The notes under the pieces are model-generated. The model searched no databases, had not been told where the DNA came from, and was given only the letters and a program-made list of their open reading frames with translations. DNA of 33,897 nucleotides from Chara braunii (Eukaryota; Streptophyta; Charophyceae; Charales; Characeae): assembly GCA_003427395.1 (NCBI GenBank), contig BFEA01000147.1, positions 758,556 through 792,452 on the forward strand, given 5' to 3'. Shown piece by piece: positions 11,101-21,025 of this stretch; within the stretch, counting starts at the first letter, position 1; every line of letters begins with the position of its first letter. A program made the translations under genes and the position numbers.

Positions 11101-12534
11101 AAAGCTTCAAGCCAGGATCTAACACGAAACAAACCAGGACTAAAGTTATGGAGAGCAATACTCCAGGCACGGAGAGAAATATTTTCGGCCAGGGTCAGAC
11201 ACCTACGCACTAAGGAAAAAATACTCAGATAACCCCTCTTTTGCAACCCATGGATACTATCCGACATCGAAACGCCATTCACCCTCACGGCAAAGGACTC
11301 GACATGGGGCAATTGGCTAGAAAAAGGAATCTGGCAAATCAAACACTTCTGGGACGAAGACAGGAAAGATTGGGTGAACCTCAGACAACTTCGCAATAAA
11401 CTCGAAGGGTAGTCACAACCTAGCCCAAAATCTCCAACAAATGTTAAAGCCATACCAACAGAATGGAGCCAAGTCTTCCGAAAAGACAGCCATTGGTCAA
11501 TATGAGACTAGGCAATAATGCCACAAATCATCCCCGGAGAAGATGCCCTAGCCTTTGCCGGAAGGATAGAAGGAAGAAACAACTGGTACAACTTTACCAT
11601 GCACAAGTTGGGTGAACCACGTATGGAGATCAGCAAAGTAAGCAAGGATTCGACAACACTTATCACGGTCAGAGAGGGTCAGCTTAGGAAAGTCAGAGTT
11701 ATAGAGAATGAGGAACTCACCCTATTCCACCCCCAAACTGCACTAGAGGGCTTGGAAATAGACCTGGTTGAGTGGGCATGGAACCTCAAACAAAGCCCAT
11801 CGGGTATGAACCTCAAATTCAACATTTTATAATACACAACTAGATTAGGGTATAGACTAAGACGTAGATCAATAGCCCCGGAACCAATCATAGCCGAACG
11901 ATGGTGGAAACATTTAGAAGTAGACCCCGAAAAACTAACCCAGATCTTGTGGAACCAAATCACAACCCTACATCCTCCCAAGTTCAGAAGCCTACAATGG
12001 CTAATATTCTACTTAGCCATCCCCCTGAACCAATTGCTGAATGTCAAAAGGAGGAAGGAGGACAGCAGCCCATTGAAGGAACTGTGCGCTAACTGCCAGG
12101 AGGGCCAGACAAAGGACCTCTTTCACTGCTTTTTTCTCTGTCCCAAGATAAAACCGGTTTGGGACAAAATAGCGAAGATCTGGAGCTCGGTGATATTTAC
12201 GCCCTTTACAACAAACCCTACCCTCCTACTGCTGAGTTTTACAACCTCGGAAGATTGGACCCAACAACAAAATAACTTCTTCCAAATCCTTGGAAAAGCA
12301 ACACTTTGGGCCATTTGGAGAAAAACGTCCCAAGAAACATTAAGTAAGCAACCAATGCACTTAAACGAAGCATGGCTCCTGTTACAACAACAGGTCGAAA
12401 CCGAGTATTGGGTCATATAGCGTAAAAAAGCAAGAAGAGGAATAGAGACAAACGAACCCACGGCAAAGGAACAGAGACAGAAATTTGAAGACAATTACCT
12501 AGCAAAGGGTAACATAGCCCACATCAAGGGTTGA
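8186..12534 (+). pseudogene. LINE ORF2: AP endonuclease - RT - zf-RVT, broken
   Basis: Domains in order. AP-like endonuclease at about 8267-9050: LSVLSWNVNGL, then VLAGDWNTTLD (catalytic Asn region) and GLDHNPIF (the SDHxP motif with Leu for Ser). Reverse transcriptase at about 9660-10480: KRGKTPGIDGLSKEFW, MKNYRPITLLTIAYKILAKL, QTGFIPGRFILDN, a degenerate AYDQVNWDF, VKQEDP in place of RQGDP, and LFADDLTVLI with the catalytic Asp pair at about 10395. Zinc-finger zf-RVT at about 12084-12165: CANC...HCFFLC...VW. The C-terminus is basic, ending in a TGA at 12532-12534. At least ten stops or frameshifts interrupt it (for example 8401, about 8593, 9757, 10385 and 12418). Function in life: target-site nicking and target-primed reverse transcription. 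Confidence 0.9.
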
Positions 12535-13480
12535 AGTCTACTCTTTACACTCTGGGAAGGTGCTCCCCGGGCCTTGCAATGAGACACAGAGTCCTTCAAC
12601 AACATACCAGACTCCTTCATTGCCCACATGAACTCTCCCTAGTTGGGAGAAGTCAAAGCCTAGACTAACTAAACCACAACACCCACACACCCCCAGACCA
12701 TACTCAGCTAACATGCACCCAGATCAAGGACCCCTATGACAACCCCCATAAAGATAAGTAGTATCAGATCCAACAGTTCCATACCCCTACTCACTAACAT
12801 CTTAGCGCCAAACGTCAAGCTAATCTCCCCAACTAATTGAGCTAGAGGCCAGATTTCTAGCACGCAACTAATAAAGGTAAATACGGGCATAACCCAAGGA
12901 GTAAGGACTAGACCAAAACAGACCAGGCCAATTCAGTAGAGGCGCTTCAAATAGAGAATAGCATGGATCAACCTTAATTTGAGAAAATAGACGGAGAGGT
13001 AGAGAAGGACAAAGAGTAGGGTTGAGGGTTTCGGGAATAGAAGTCTGAAGTGACCCACAAAGACAAATAGAGCCGGCAATCACATCTAGTTGGCAAACCA
13101 GTTATTAAACAAGGCAGGTTAGAGCCTCCAGAACTTAAATCTGATCGGGCAGCCGAATAGCTGAGAGGAGTAAGCTAGTCGAACCTCAGTTTACAAGCCA
13201 TGTGCTTCAATCATCCGCACTACGCAGGCTAACTTAGGAGTAAGCTAGTCGAACCTCAGTCATGCAGGCTAACTTAGGCAGGGGTAAGGGGTGGTACATC
13301 CTTCCCTAAAGGAAGTAATCAATGTCGTCCACTTGGGTCTCACAACCATAATGGGGAGGAGTGTGTGTGGTAAACTTTGTATCAGCCTTGACTTGTCGGG
13401 GGAATAGGAACCGGATTGTTGCTCCCCAGAATGGTAGGAGCTAGAACCGAGAGGTTCTGTTGTTTTAAAAAAAAAAAAAA
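12535..13480 (+). other. LINE 3' UTR with direct repeat, tail hairpin and poly(A)
   Basis: This is noncoding. GGAGTAAGCTAGTCGAACCTCAGT occurs at about 13168-13191 and again at about 13236-13259, flanked by related GCAGGCTAACTTAGG words, which is an internal direct repeat of about 68 bp period. The last 90 bp contain GGAATAGGAACCGGATTG, a CTCCCCAGAA block and the AGAACC-GAGA-GGTTCT hairpin before A15. The same tail recurs at 4878-4977 and, diverged, on the minus strand near 23.7 kb. Confidence 0.75.
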
Positions 13481-13483
13481 AAG

Positions 13484-14416
13484 TTTGAGCAGGACAAACT
13501 AACATGGTTTGTCAGAGCTGCTCCGAACACATATTCCAAGACACTGTACACTACAGGCCACAAGGATTGGAGGTCTTTTGGCAGGGCAGCACTGGACATA
13601 GAGGCCACCCTCCATCTCCAGTCCTCTTCCCACAAGGGAAGGACCTCCTCTTCCCAGAGCAGGAGAAGGGAAAAGGGGGGATTTTATGCTGCAGGTTTTT
13701 ATGATGACTCTGCAAGCTCTGACCAGGGGGGATCTGCTCCCCCTGCTGGTCTAGATGCAAGAGACAAATCAGATCGGGGGGCCCTGCTGCTAGGCCGGAC
13801 TCTGATGAGTTTCATGAAGGGTAAAAGTCAGTTTCAGCCTAAAAAAAACACAAGTCCCAAAGGTTCAGGCAAACACCCAAGTGGCCAGCAGGTACCCAAC
13901 CTCCCAAAGGGTGCCCAATGTCCCATGGATCCTGCCACATTCCCCGGGAGAGATCTCAAAATTGTAGAGGGAACATGGCAATAGAGAAAGGATCAGGGAG
14001 TTTGCTTGCACTACGACAAAGAAGCACTTTGTCAAAGACTGCCCTACGTGGGGCAGCAAGGGTTCAAAAAATTGAGCAGGCCAGCAGAGATAGCAGCCAC
14101 CCTTGTTGAACTGCATTCACCCTCTGTGGAAGGTGAATCAGTCCATGAGCTTGTGTGTATGGAGGTTGCAATTGACTCTCTGTATTTGTATACTAAGCTC
14201 TTCTTGGATAAACCCTTATTTAAGGAGGAGATTGATCAGCTCTGCACTCTTCATCTCCAACTAAAGGAGAAAAGAAAACTGAAGTCAGATCTGATCTTTC
14301 TCAAACCTCTGATCAACAGAACCCGAATCAAGGCACTGTTAGATTGTGGTGCTACTTGGACTTTCATCTCCCCCTATAGGGGTACAAAAACTTCATTTGG
14401 GACTCAAGGTCTCTGA
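13484..14416 (+). pseudogene. gag 3' part, zinc knuckle remnant and protease (Ty3/gypsy)
   Basis: The gag frame resumes after the LINE poly(A): QDKLTWFVRAAPNTYSKTLY, WRSFGRAALDIEA, then a Ser/Gly/Lys-rich linker. One TAG stop (about 13979-13981) separates it from GVCLHYDKEALCQRL, a decayed CCHC zinc knuckle. The frame stays open to 14416. KALLDCGATWTFIS at about 14330-14372 is the aspartic protease active-site motif, with Cys where Ser or Thr is usual; the catalytic Asp is kept. Gag and protease therefore belonged to one polyprotein frame, which is usual for this superfamily. Confidence 0.88.
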
Positions 14417-15492
14417 CCTTGAGCATCATTTGTTCATATAGGTTAGGAATGCCCAGTCTGTCACAGTCAACAGGTCATCAAAGGTGTGCCAGTCACCTTT
14501 GATGCCAAAAGAGAAGTCAAACACAGTATGAACTTCTATGTGTTCCCACGCTTGCTTTTGATCTGGTTTTGAGCTTGGAATGGTTGAGGGCAACTAATTC
14601 ATGCATTGATTGGGCCGTGTCCAGTATTCAGTTAAAGGTTGAACAGGGTGAGCTTAGACATTGTGTCTTAGGAACAGACTATCACCCTAAGACAAGTTGC
14701 TATGCTTAAAGGCAGCAGAATTCGGCAACTTCTCTAAACAAACCACCAGAATCTCGTTGTGGCCTACGTGGCATAAGCTGATCCACCCCTCAGTGTGAAT
14801 CCATTACGTAGAAAGTGGTTGATGAGTATGCTGACTTAGCTCAAGAGTCTTTTGGACTTGTCCATAGGCAGACTAAACACCGCATTGAGACCCTCCCTGA
14901 CTCTACTGCTCCAAAGGGCAAAGTATATAGAATGTCTCCTGCTGAGTTAGATGAGCTAACGAAGCAGTTAGAGACACTGACTTGAAAGGGTTGGATCAGA
15001 CCCAGTTCATTAAAGTATGGGACACCAGTTGTCTTTGTCCCAAAGGGAAATGGTGAACTTAGGATGTGTATTGACTACAGGGGCCTGAACAAGAGCACTT
15101 GGAAGAGCTCAAAGCCCTTGCTTAGGATCGACAATCTGCTGGATATGGTGCAAGGCTGCAAAGTCTTCAGCAAAATCGATCTGAAATCCGGGTATCATGA
15201 AATCGAAATGGTTGAGGAGTAAGTTCACAAGTCTGCCTTCAAAACCCGGTATGGCACCTATGAGTTCCTCATCATGCCTTTTGGATTATGCAATGCACCA
15301 GGACCTTCCAAACAAAATTTTCGAACCATTTCTTGATCATTTTGTGGTAGTCGATTTGTATGACATTCTGGTTTTCAGCAAAAATGTTGTTGACCATGTA
15401 GATCATCTCATGAAGGTTCTGCAGATTCTCAAAGAAAACAAATACAAAATAAATGCAAAACAGTCATCATTTTGTGCTTCTTCTGTTTTGTA

Positions 15493-15500
15493 TTTGCGAC
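15493..15500 (+). repeat. Left 8-bp target duplication of the MITE
   Basis: TTTGCGAC lies immediately before the MITE. It matches TTTGGGAC at 15719-15726 at 7 of 8 bases. An 8-bp duplication is diagnostic of hAT-superfamily transposition. Confidence 0.7.
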
Positions 15501-15718
15501 CTAGGCTACCAGATTGGCCCGGGGTCACTTACCCGGCCGGGCCAAAAAGAATAAAAAAAAATAAAATTAAAAAATATATTTTTAAAAATTATTTTTTATT
15601 TTAAATTTGGTGAAGAATTTCGGTGTAACCTTGAGGCAAAAGTTGTTCAGTTTATTTTTTTCTTGGTCCTTGCACGGGCTGGCCACCCGGAACCCGGGCG
15701 GCCCGGCTGGTAGCCTTG
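15501..15718. mobile_element. hAT-like MITE (218 bp) inside gypsy RT
   Basis: The termini CTAGGCTACCAG (15501-15512) and CTGGTAGCCTTG (15707-15718) are inverted repeats with 11 of 12 matches, continued inward by GC-rich imperfectly paired arms (GGCCCGGGG.. / ..CCCGGGCGGCC). The centre is very AT-rich (AAAATTAAAAAATATATTTTTA). There is no coding capacity. The ends are flanked by TTTGCGAC/TTTGGGAC. Removing insert plus one duplication rejoins the RT near the conserved YLGH box. It is non-autonomous, so a hAT transposase elsewhere in the genome must have mobilised it. Confidence 0.8.
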
Positions 15719-15726
15719 TTTGGGAC
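15719..15726 (+). repeat. Right 8-bp target duplication of the MITE
   Basis: TTTGGGAC directly follows the right terminal inverted repeat. The Gly codon of the RT YLG motif lies here, so this side keeps the likely original sequence. Confidence 0.7.
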
Positions 15727-15936
15727 GTGATTGTTGCAGATGGTATTTCCCCAGAAGCCTCCACGGTGGCTGATGTTAGGGATTGGCCACAACCACAGAT
15801 TGTTAGGGATATCAGGTATTTCATGGGTCTGGCATCTTAATATAGAAAGTTTATCAGAAACTTCTCTATTGTGGTCACTCCCCTGACTAACCTGTTGGCG
15901 AAAGATATTCCTTTCAGATGAACACTTACATGCCAA

Positions 15937-16240
15937 TTGGATTTCTCCAAATTGAAGAAAGCCTTGACCCAAGCACTTGTGCTGAAGCTCCCTAACCCTA
16001 CTCTACCATTTGTGTTGACCGTTAATGTCAGTGAGTATGGTGTAGGGGTTGTCCTTCAGCAAGACGAGGGGTTTGTCCTTAAGCATGTGGAGTTCATGAC
16101 CAAGAAGATCAAGGCTCAAAAGATTCAGGCATGTACTTGTGAGAAAGAAATGTTTGTTGCGCCCTCAAACAATGGAAACACTTCTTGCTGGGAAGATACT
16201 TCAAGATTTATTTTGACCATTCGACCTTGTAGTGGATGAA
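15937..16240 (+). pseudogene. RNase H domain (Ty3/gypsy), broken
   Basis: The frame FSKLKKALTQALVLKLPNPT leads into FVLTVNVSEYGVGVVLQQDE, the first RNase H catalytic block. Its usual Asp (TDAS-type) is Asn here, so the metal site is probably lost. KHVEFMTKKIKAQKIQ and CTCEKEMFV correspond to the following conserved segments (usually S.KL....Y...EKE). A frameshift follows near 16160. The normal role is removal of template RNA during cDNA synthesis. Confidence 0.85.
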
Positions 16241-16304
16241 GACCCAGGGGGGGTTGAATGATAAGTTGGCGAGGTATATTCAGTTCATGACTCTTTTGAC
16301 ATTA

Positions 16305-17312
16305 AAATGAAGCACAAAAAGGGATGTTATAATAGAGTTGTTGATGCACTTTATTGTAGGCCTGCCACTTTTGCTGCCATTGCTAAGACCTACTCGTTTG
16401 GAGACTCCACTCGCCAGCCCATTGCTGATGCGTTGCCTCATGACCTTATCTTTGAACCCATTGTTAGGAATTTGCAGGCCAATCCCAATTCTGAGTCAGG
16501 CTATGCCTTGACTTAAAACGACCTGTATAGGGTGAGGAATGTCTATGTATCCCTAATGATTGCAAAATCATATCTCGTCTGATTTCATAGAGTCATGATG
16601 CACTTGGTCACTTTGGGTTTTTAACGTCTTATGTTGCTCATCTCTCGAGGGGTCGTTTTGCCGAAGTCAGTAAAATCTATAGACACAGACTCACCTCGAC
16701 TATCAGGGATGGGTAACGGTTTGAGCAGTCTCATAGGAGACCTTGTTCCATTGGCGCAATTCACAAGTCTCTAAGTAGTGGGGTATGTCCTCTGTCACTT
16801 TTGGCCAGTGTCCATGGACACCCGATGTTTATTGTGAGTGACAGTGACCCACACTTTTGCAGCGATGAGTGGCGATCCTTCTATCGGGATTATCTCCACT
16901 CCAGGTTAGACATGACGTTTGGTAGACACCTTGAAGCCAATGGTCAGGCTGAAGTGATGAACCATATTTTGTTTCAGTTGTTGCGCCCTGTGATCACGCC
17001 AGATCAACAAGACTATGACAAACATCTGTCCAGGGCACAACTCATGTATAATGCTTTTTTTCATAGTTTGACTGGTTTTACACCCTACACTATGACAAAC
17101 ATCCGTCCAGGGCACAACTTATGTATAATGCTTCTTTTCATAGTATGACTGGTTTTACACCCTACAAATTGCATTGGGGTAGAGACCCTAGACAACCTCT
17201 CGACAGTATTATGGATAAGGCTAAACCCAAATTGACCCCGGACATTGTTGAGCTCGCTAGAAGCTATGAGAAGGATTTAGAGAAAGCCAAAGCTAACATG
17301 TTCAAATCATAG
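16305..17312 (+). pseudogene. Integrase (Ty3/gypsy), broken
   Basis: An RNase H/integrase linker (NRVVDALYCRPATFAAI, the usual N..ADALSR box) at about 16330 leads to an H2C2-like segment near 16590-16650 (HDALGHFGFLTSYVAHLSRG). Most of the first half of the catalytic core is missing or unreadable. FIVSDSDPHFCSDEWRSFYR at about 16830 holds the second Asp of DDE, and HLEANGQAEVMNHILFQLLR at about 16930 holds the Glu. The following conserved Y-N-A-x-H-x-x-x-G-x-x-P-Y box occurs twice because of a 77-bp tandem duplication (17014-17167). The frame runs to a stop at 17312. Confidence 0.88.
17014..17167 (+). repeat. 77-bp tandem duplication within the integrase
   Basis: Copy 1 (17014-17090) and copy 2 (17091-17167) both run from TATGACAAACATC through CAGGGCACAAC, TTGACTGGTTTTACACCC or its variant, to the ACCCTACA end. 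They differ by a handful of substitutions. The period is not a multiple of three, so the duplication itself shifts the frame of the conserved FHS(L/M)TGFTPY segment. Confidence 0.9.
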
Positions 17313-17629
17313 AAGAGAATAATTGAACAGGCTAACAAACACTTAACAGACAGCCTTCTCCTATCCGTCTTGGGCACTAGGTTTGGGTAAAACGATCAGA
17401 ATTGACTGATGAACAGGACATCTCACGCAAGGTGTTGCCTGTCGATTACGGTCCATGGTAGGTTCTTGATAGTGTAAGGGCAGGTTCTTGATAGTTTAGG
17501 GGCATATCCATTTGGATCCTCTTACATCCTCGTTGTACCCCCACACATCCGGACCCATCCCGTCTTTCATGCTCCAAAGTTGTTGCCTTTCAGTCCTGCT
17601 GACGCGGTCCCAGATCGGCCACAACAGTT

Positions 17630-17850
17630 TGGACCTCCTATCCTTGGAAAGGGATATGAAGTCGAAAGAAGATCGGTGGGGCACAGGCCCCGACTGTGAG
17701 TATCTTGTCAAGTTCCTTTTCCAACCTCATACTGAGGACCATTGGTTTACAAGAAAGGAACTTCTTGAGTCTGCAAATTCAGTCATGCGGTTCCACGAGG
17801 CTGAGCAAAGTGGGAAATTGCCCAGGCGGTCTCCTCGTGGACACTCCTAG
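17630..17850 (+). pseudogene. C-terminal chromodomain of gypsy Pol, degenerate
   Basis: At the end of the Pol frame, before the 3' LTR, CEYLVKFLFQPHTEDHWFTR followed by KELLESANSVMRFHEAE matches the core of a chromodomain (consensus YLVKW.....ED.TWE....L.....I..F), with Phe for the Trp of KW. The frame ends in TAG at 17848-17850, about 40 bp before the LTR. In chromoviruses this module guides integration to histone-marked chromatin. The preceding DVPYILVVPPH-type stretch is frameshifted. Confidence 0.78.
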
Positions 17851-17867
17851 CTCAGGGTCCTTGCTCC

Positions 17868-17887
17868 CCAGGAGGGTAGGAATGCAA
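17868..17887 (+). promoter_or_regulatory. Probable polypurine tract of the LTR element
   Basis: AGGAGGGTAGGAATGCAA is a purine-rich stretch directly upstream of the 3' LTR, where the plus-strand primer site must lie. It is interrupted by pyrimidines, as expected in a decayed copy. Confidence 0.45.
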
Positions 17888-18419
17888 TGAATTGCAATGC
17901 TGCAAGCGGGCTGTATACTAATTTTGTCCATCTTGTCGTTGCGGGACTTGATCCCGCAACCTTGGTTTGCTGTGTTTGTCATTTTGCCTTGTTCGTGTTG
18001 TTCTTTGTTTTGAGCTTTGCGGGACTTGATCCCGTGACCTGTAACTTGGGTGTTTTGTTTTTGAGTGCTGCGCCGTATGGGACTTGATCCCTGAGTCCGT
18101 CACTAGTAGTCTCTGTTTGGTAGTCTTAGGCCATTCGGCCTTTTCCTTTTGCCTTGTCATAGGTCTAGGTCCCCTTTCCCCCCTGTTTCCATCTAGATAC
18201 AGATGAGTCTTGGGTTGTTGCCTTTAGAGTCCCTGGTAGGTCTAGGCAGAGGGTAGAAGTAGTGGGCAGGAAATTTTGTTCGGGTCTTTTGCATCTCATT
18301 TGACTGGGGAAACTCTGTCCGTCCGTTGCTGGAGCCCTGCTGCGCCATTTTGGGTGAGGTTATCTTCTTCATCCAAGCCCAGCCATGGTTGGGGTTTTGA
18401 AACGAAGTTGATGATCGCA
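17888..18419 (+). repeat. 3' LTR of the Ty3/gypsy element
   Basis: This is about 532 bp, TGAATTGCAATGCTGC...GATGATCGCA, collinear with 4114-4649. It contains the same three GGGACTTGATCCC-type modules (about 17942, 18020 and 18079), the CACTAGTAGTCTCTG block, ATCTAGATACAGATGAGTC and the GGCAGAGGGTAGAAGTAG block. Divergence from the 5' copy by scattered substitutions indicates that insertion was not recent. Confidence 0.88.
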
Positions 18420-20861
18420 CTGCTGCTATTTACAACTCTCCATGAGAGCTTCCACAGGACTGTGTTGTTGGGTTTGGGCGCTGCCATTTTCTACTTGGCA
18501 GCCATATCTACTGTTCCTCCTCACGAGGAACTTCATCTTCTTCTTCAAAGTGCTGGTTTAATTGTCTCCTTCATCAGAACATCCAGTGCTGTACTTCCAC
18601 GCGGAAGCTGAGCTGGCACTGCTATCATTGGGCTTCCTAGCCAGGGGTATGAGGTGGCAGCTGTGGGGTTACTGCTGCTACAGCAGCCATATCCAGGGGT
18701 ATGAGGTTGTGAGGAGGAAGAAGAAGACTCTTGCATACTTCATTGAACATTTGTTTTTGGTTGTTTGAGGTTGTTGACAACGTGGTTGTGATTCTTGGAA
18801 AAACTATCTGGGTTGATTGGAGGAGGACGGGGGATTGGAGAATTGAAATTCGTTTTTCTATTCTCTGTGTGTTTTGAGCTTCCGATGTGCATATCTTCTC
18901 TCGGGATTTGTGTGGATTTGACTCCTTCGAGTCTACTCTGCAATTGCATGCGTGAATGGGAACGTGTGAATTCACTGTGGATTGAAGTTCAGTCAGGTAC
19001 ACATAACAATTGGATGGGACAGCATGCACAAGCAAGGCTGCACCTTTGCTCCTGCCTTCTGAATTTCCCATCTGGTGCTTTGGTTTTCATTGGTTTTTCT
19101 TTTGAATTTGTTTTTTTTCCTTAAACCACCAGTTCGGCCAAAGCCATGTTGGCCTCTTACCGGTGTATGCGGCCATACTGCTTCGGCCTACTGGACCCAA
19201 GCAGGCTATCGGGGGCTTGTGCAAAATTCTGCATACCCCGATTGTGGCGACCTTTTGTACTTCTTTTTCCCCTTTAAAAAAGCAATTTACATACAAGTCG
19301 GGACACGAGCCCGGCGTCGCTTACGAATGCTATTCAGCTCCTCTGGTGAACATGGCATCAGAAGAGGGACTGAAGTGGTCAAAATGATGCTCAGAGCTCT
19401 CAAAGCAGGATAACACAAAAAACACACCAAAACCCATCCTACCCACCTACCTCTGTTGCTCTGCAGCAGCTAAAAGAAGGCAAAAGCTTGCGCAGCCCCC
19501 AAGACTAAACAGAAACCCACCTTTCGCACTTGCCAACTTGCCACAACTCATTGTACAAGCCAGGAAACAAGCCTGGCACTCTAAGGCTGCCTCCGACAAT
19601 TCCTCGTCGGCCACATCTACCCAATTATCTGTCACCTGCATGTTCTGTTGCGACACATGCGAATGACGAGCCTCACGCAATGGCCGATCATAAGGGCACA
19701 GACCTGTTCGTAGCCCACCTACCACAGCCTGTCGGCGGGCAGGTGGGGGAAGCCCTCGCTGCAATGGCATGGACTCCTCGAGACCAGCATGCGAGGTGTC
19801 CACCTGGTCCCTGACGTTTCAGGCATGCGTGATCCAAAGGGTCATCCAGTCGGTCTAACACAGGGTGTCCGTCGAACGAAGAGGAAGGAGGGGGAGGAGG
19901 GAGGGGGAGGTGCAACCCAACCATCCTCGGTTCGATGATCACCTCCCGCCATCGCGTGCAGAGAAGCATGCGCCTCAGGAACAATGTGGTTCTTGGCTGC
20001 TTGTTCTGATGTTAGGTGTAGGGGACGTCCCCAGACCCAGATCCCTTCCGGTCAGAGGGGCCTGGAGCCCCACCAGCAGGGGAGGTGCCTGCCGCTCGTC
20101 CTGATGCCCCCGCCAGCACCTCCACATACAATGAAGCCCCCGGCTCCATTAACCTGTTCCTCTTAGCTCACGCACACCCACCCTCCTTATGGCCATACCA
20201 TCACCAAACGGTACACCATAAGGTGTCCCGAGTGACGACCTCCGACTTACACCACCTATGGGGAGTGCAAAATTTCAAGAATTTCTCCAGCCGCTGTTTG
20301 GCACGAGGATGGAGGTGCCTGATTGAGCAGTTGTGGAGTCGACCTCAGATGTTTTGGTGAATAGGTTTCGAACACCTTGCCAAACTCCATGACCGCGACT
20401 TCCAAAAAAGGCATAACCAAACATAGCACTCCCATACGTGGGTCCAGTATTTCTGCAGTTGCACATCATCTCTACCCACCGTCTCCTCTACCAGTGTCAT
20501 CCCTGGGCCAACTGTTGTGTGCTCCTCATTTTTTAGCGTGTCAACTAGTCCAATAACGCAACGCATGGTTAGGACTTAGGAGTGAGATTAGAAATCATGT
20601 TTGCACCTGCCAGTCTGATGCCACTCTTGTGGCCTGGAGTGACGGAAAGGTCCCAACCAGCCTCGACTGACTGCAACCATAGCTCTTTGATCACAAAGGG
20701 GAACATCAGCATGGTGACTCAGAATGAAATGCACTACAGAAGGGCAACAACCTAACAGGAAGAACAGCCAAGCTGAACAAGCAAAGAAGATTTCGTAGAA
20801 AACAAAGAGTACCACAAAATCCAAAACCAAACACTCTCACAAGAAGAAAAGTTCCCTGTTA
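18420..20861. other. Unassigned right flank of the gypsy element
   Basis: No domain was recognised. Several overlapping frames of 60-145 codons exist on both strands (for example 18637-19071 and 19447-19803, minus), but none shows motif content and they compete with opposite-strand frames. An AGGGGTATGAGGT direct repeat with CAGCCATATC words occurs around 18500-18710. The interval may be host intergenic DNA or untranslated TE sequence. Confidence 0.4.
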
Positions 20862-21025
20862 GCAAACTCTTAGTCAACTGAGGAGTCCACAGCACCGGAA
20901 GAGTCAGACTCATCTGATACATCTGATACCCCTGCTGAGTCTGACCCAGAACCCGAAGCAGGATCATCATCGGGAACAGATGGAAACCTGGCGACGGGTA
21001 TGGGTGAGTGCAGCACTCAGCCCTA
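20862..21025 (+). other. Acidic Ser/Glu/Asp-rich open segment
   Basis: A plus-strand frame reads STEESTAPEESDSSDTSDTP then AESDPEPEAGSSSGTDGN before a stop near 21025. No start codon, partner domain or splice signals were settled. Acidic linkers of this composition occur in retrotransposon Gag proteins and in nuclear proteins, so it could be a fragment of either. Its codon-like regularity stands out from surrounding noncoding sequence, but low-complexity chance is possible. Confidence 0.35.

Larger units (their letters stand above)
6946..13480 (+). mobile_element. LINE (L1-like, plant type) inserted in gag
   Basis: This is a non-LTR retrotransposon with a Glu/Lys-rich ORF1, an ORF2 with N-terminal AP endonuclease, RT and C-terminal zf-RVT zinc finger, a 0.9-kb 3' UTR and a terminal A15 tract (13466-13480). 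The 5' boundary is inferred by rejoining gag: the left flank reads CCTGGTTTGGA and the right flank GTTTGAGCAGGACAAA, giving a continuous gag protein (PGLE followed by QDKLTWF). A short GTTTG duplication remains at both ends. A 9-bp AAGTTTGAG match (7170-7178 against 13481-13489) is an alternative duplication but would cut through ORF1. Many stops make it inactive. Confidence 0.82.
14815..15930 (+). pseudogene. Reverse transcriptase (Ty3/gypsy), split by a MITE
   Basis: Motifs in order: DSTAPKGKVYRMSPAELDEL; a TGA in place of the residue before KGWIRPS; YGTPVVFVPKGNGELRMCID; FSKIDLKSGYHEI; then, in other frames, [20 protein letters not shown] and VVVDLYDILVFSKNV. The catalytic YLDD box reads DLYD, so the polymerase site is destroyed. 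After SSVLYL the frame is interrupted by a 218-bp MITE (15501-15718) and resumes with VIVADGISPEASTVADVRDW and RYFMGLAS. RT copies the element RNA into cDNA inside the particle. This copy cannot do so. Confidence 0.92.
4114..18419 (+). mobile_element. Ty3/gypsy LTR retrotransposon (chromovirus type), degenerate
   Basis: Two related direct repeats (4114-4649 and 17888-18419) bracket a tRNA-iMet primer-binding site, a gag with CCHC remnant, protease, RT, RNase H, integrase and a C-terminal chromodomain, in Ty3/gypsy (not copia) order. The element has expanded to 14.3 kb because a 6.5-kb LINE split gag and smaller insertions hit the leader and RT. Without insertions it would be about 7.5 kb. Every enzymatic domain has stops, frameshifts or catalytic substitutions, and the two LTRs differ by many point changes and small indels, so it is an old, dead copy. 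Confidence 0.9.

Noticed and set aside
13136-13265. GAATAGCTGAGAGG...GTCGAACC as a tRNA gene
   Set aside because: The GTCGAACC word recalls a B box, but it is part of a 68-bp direct repeat in the LINE 3' UTR and no cloverleaf can be drawn.
19447-19984. 118- and 98-codon overlapping minus-strand frames
   Set aside because: They are GC-rich chance frames with no motifs, overlapping plus-strand frames of similar length.
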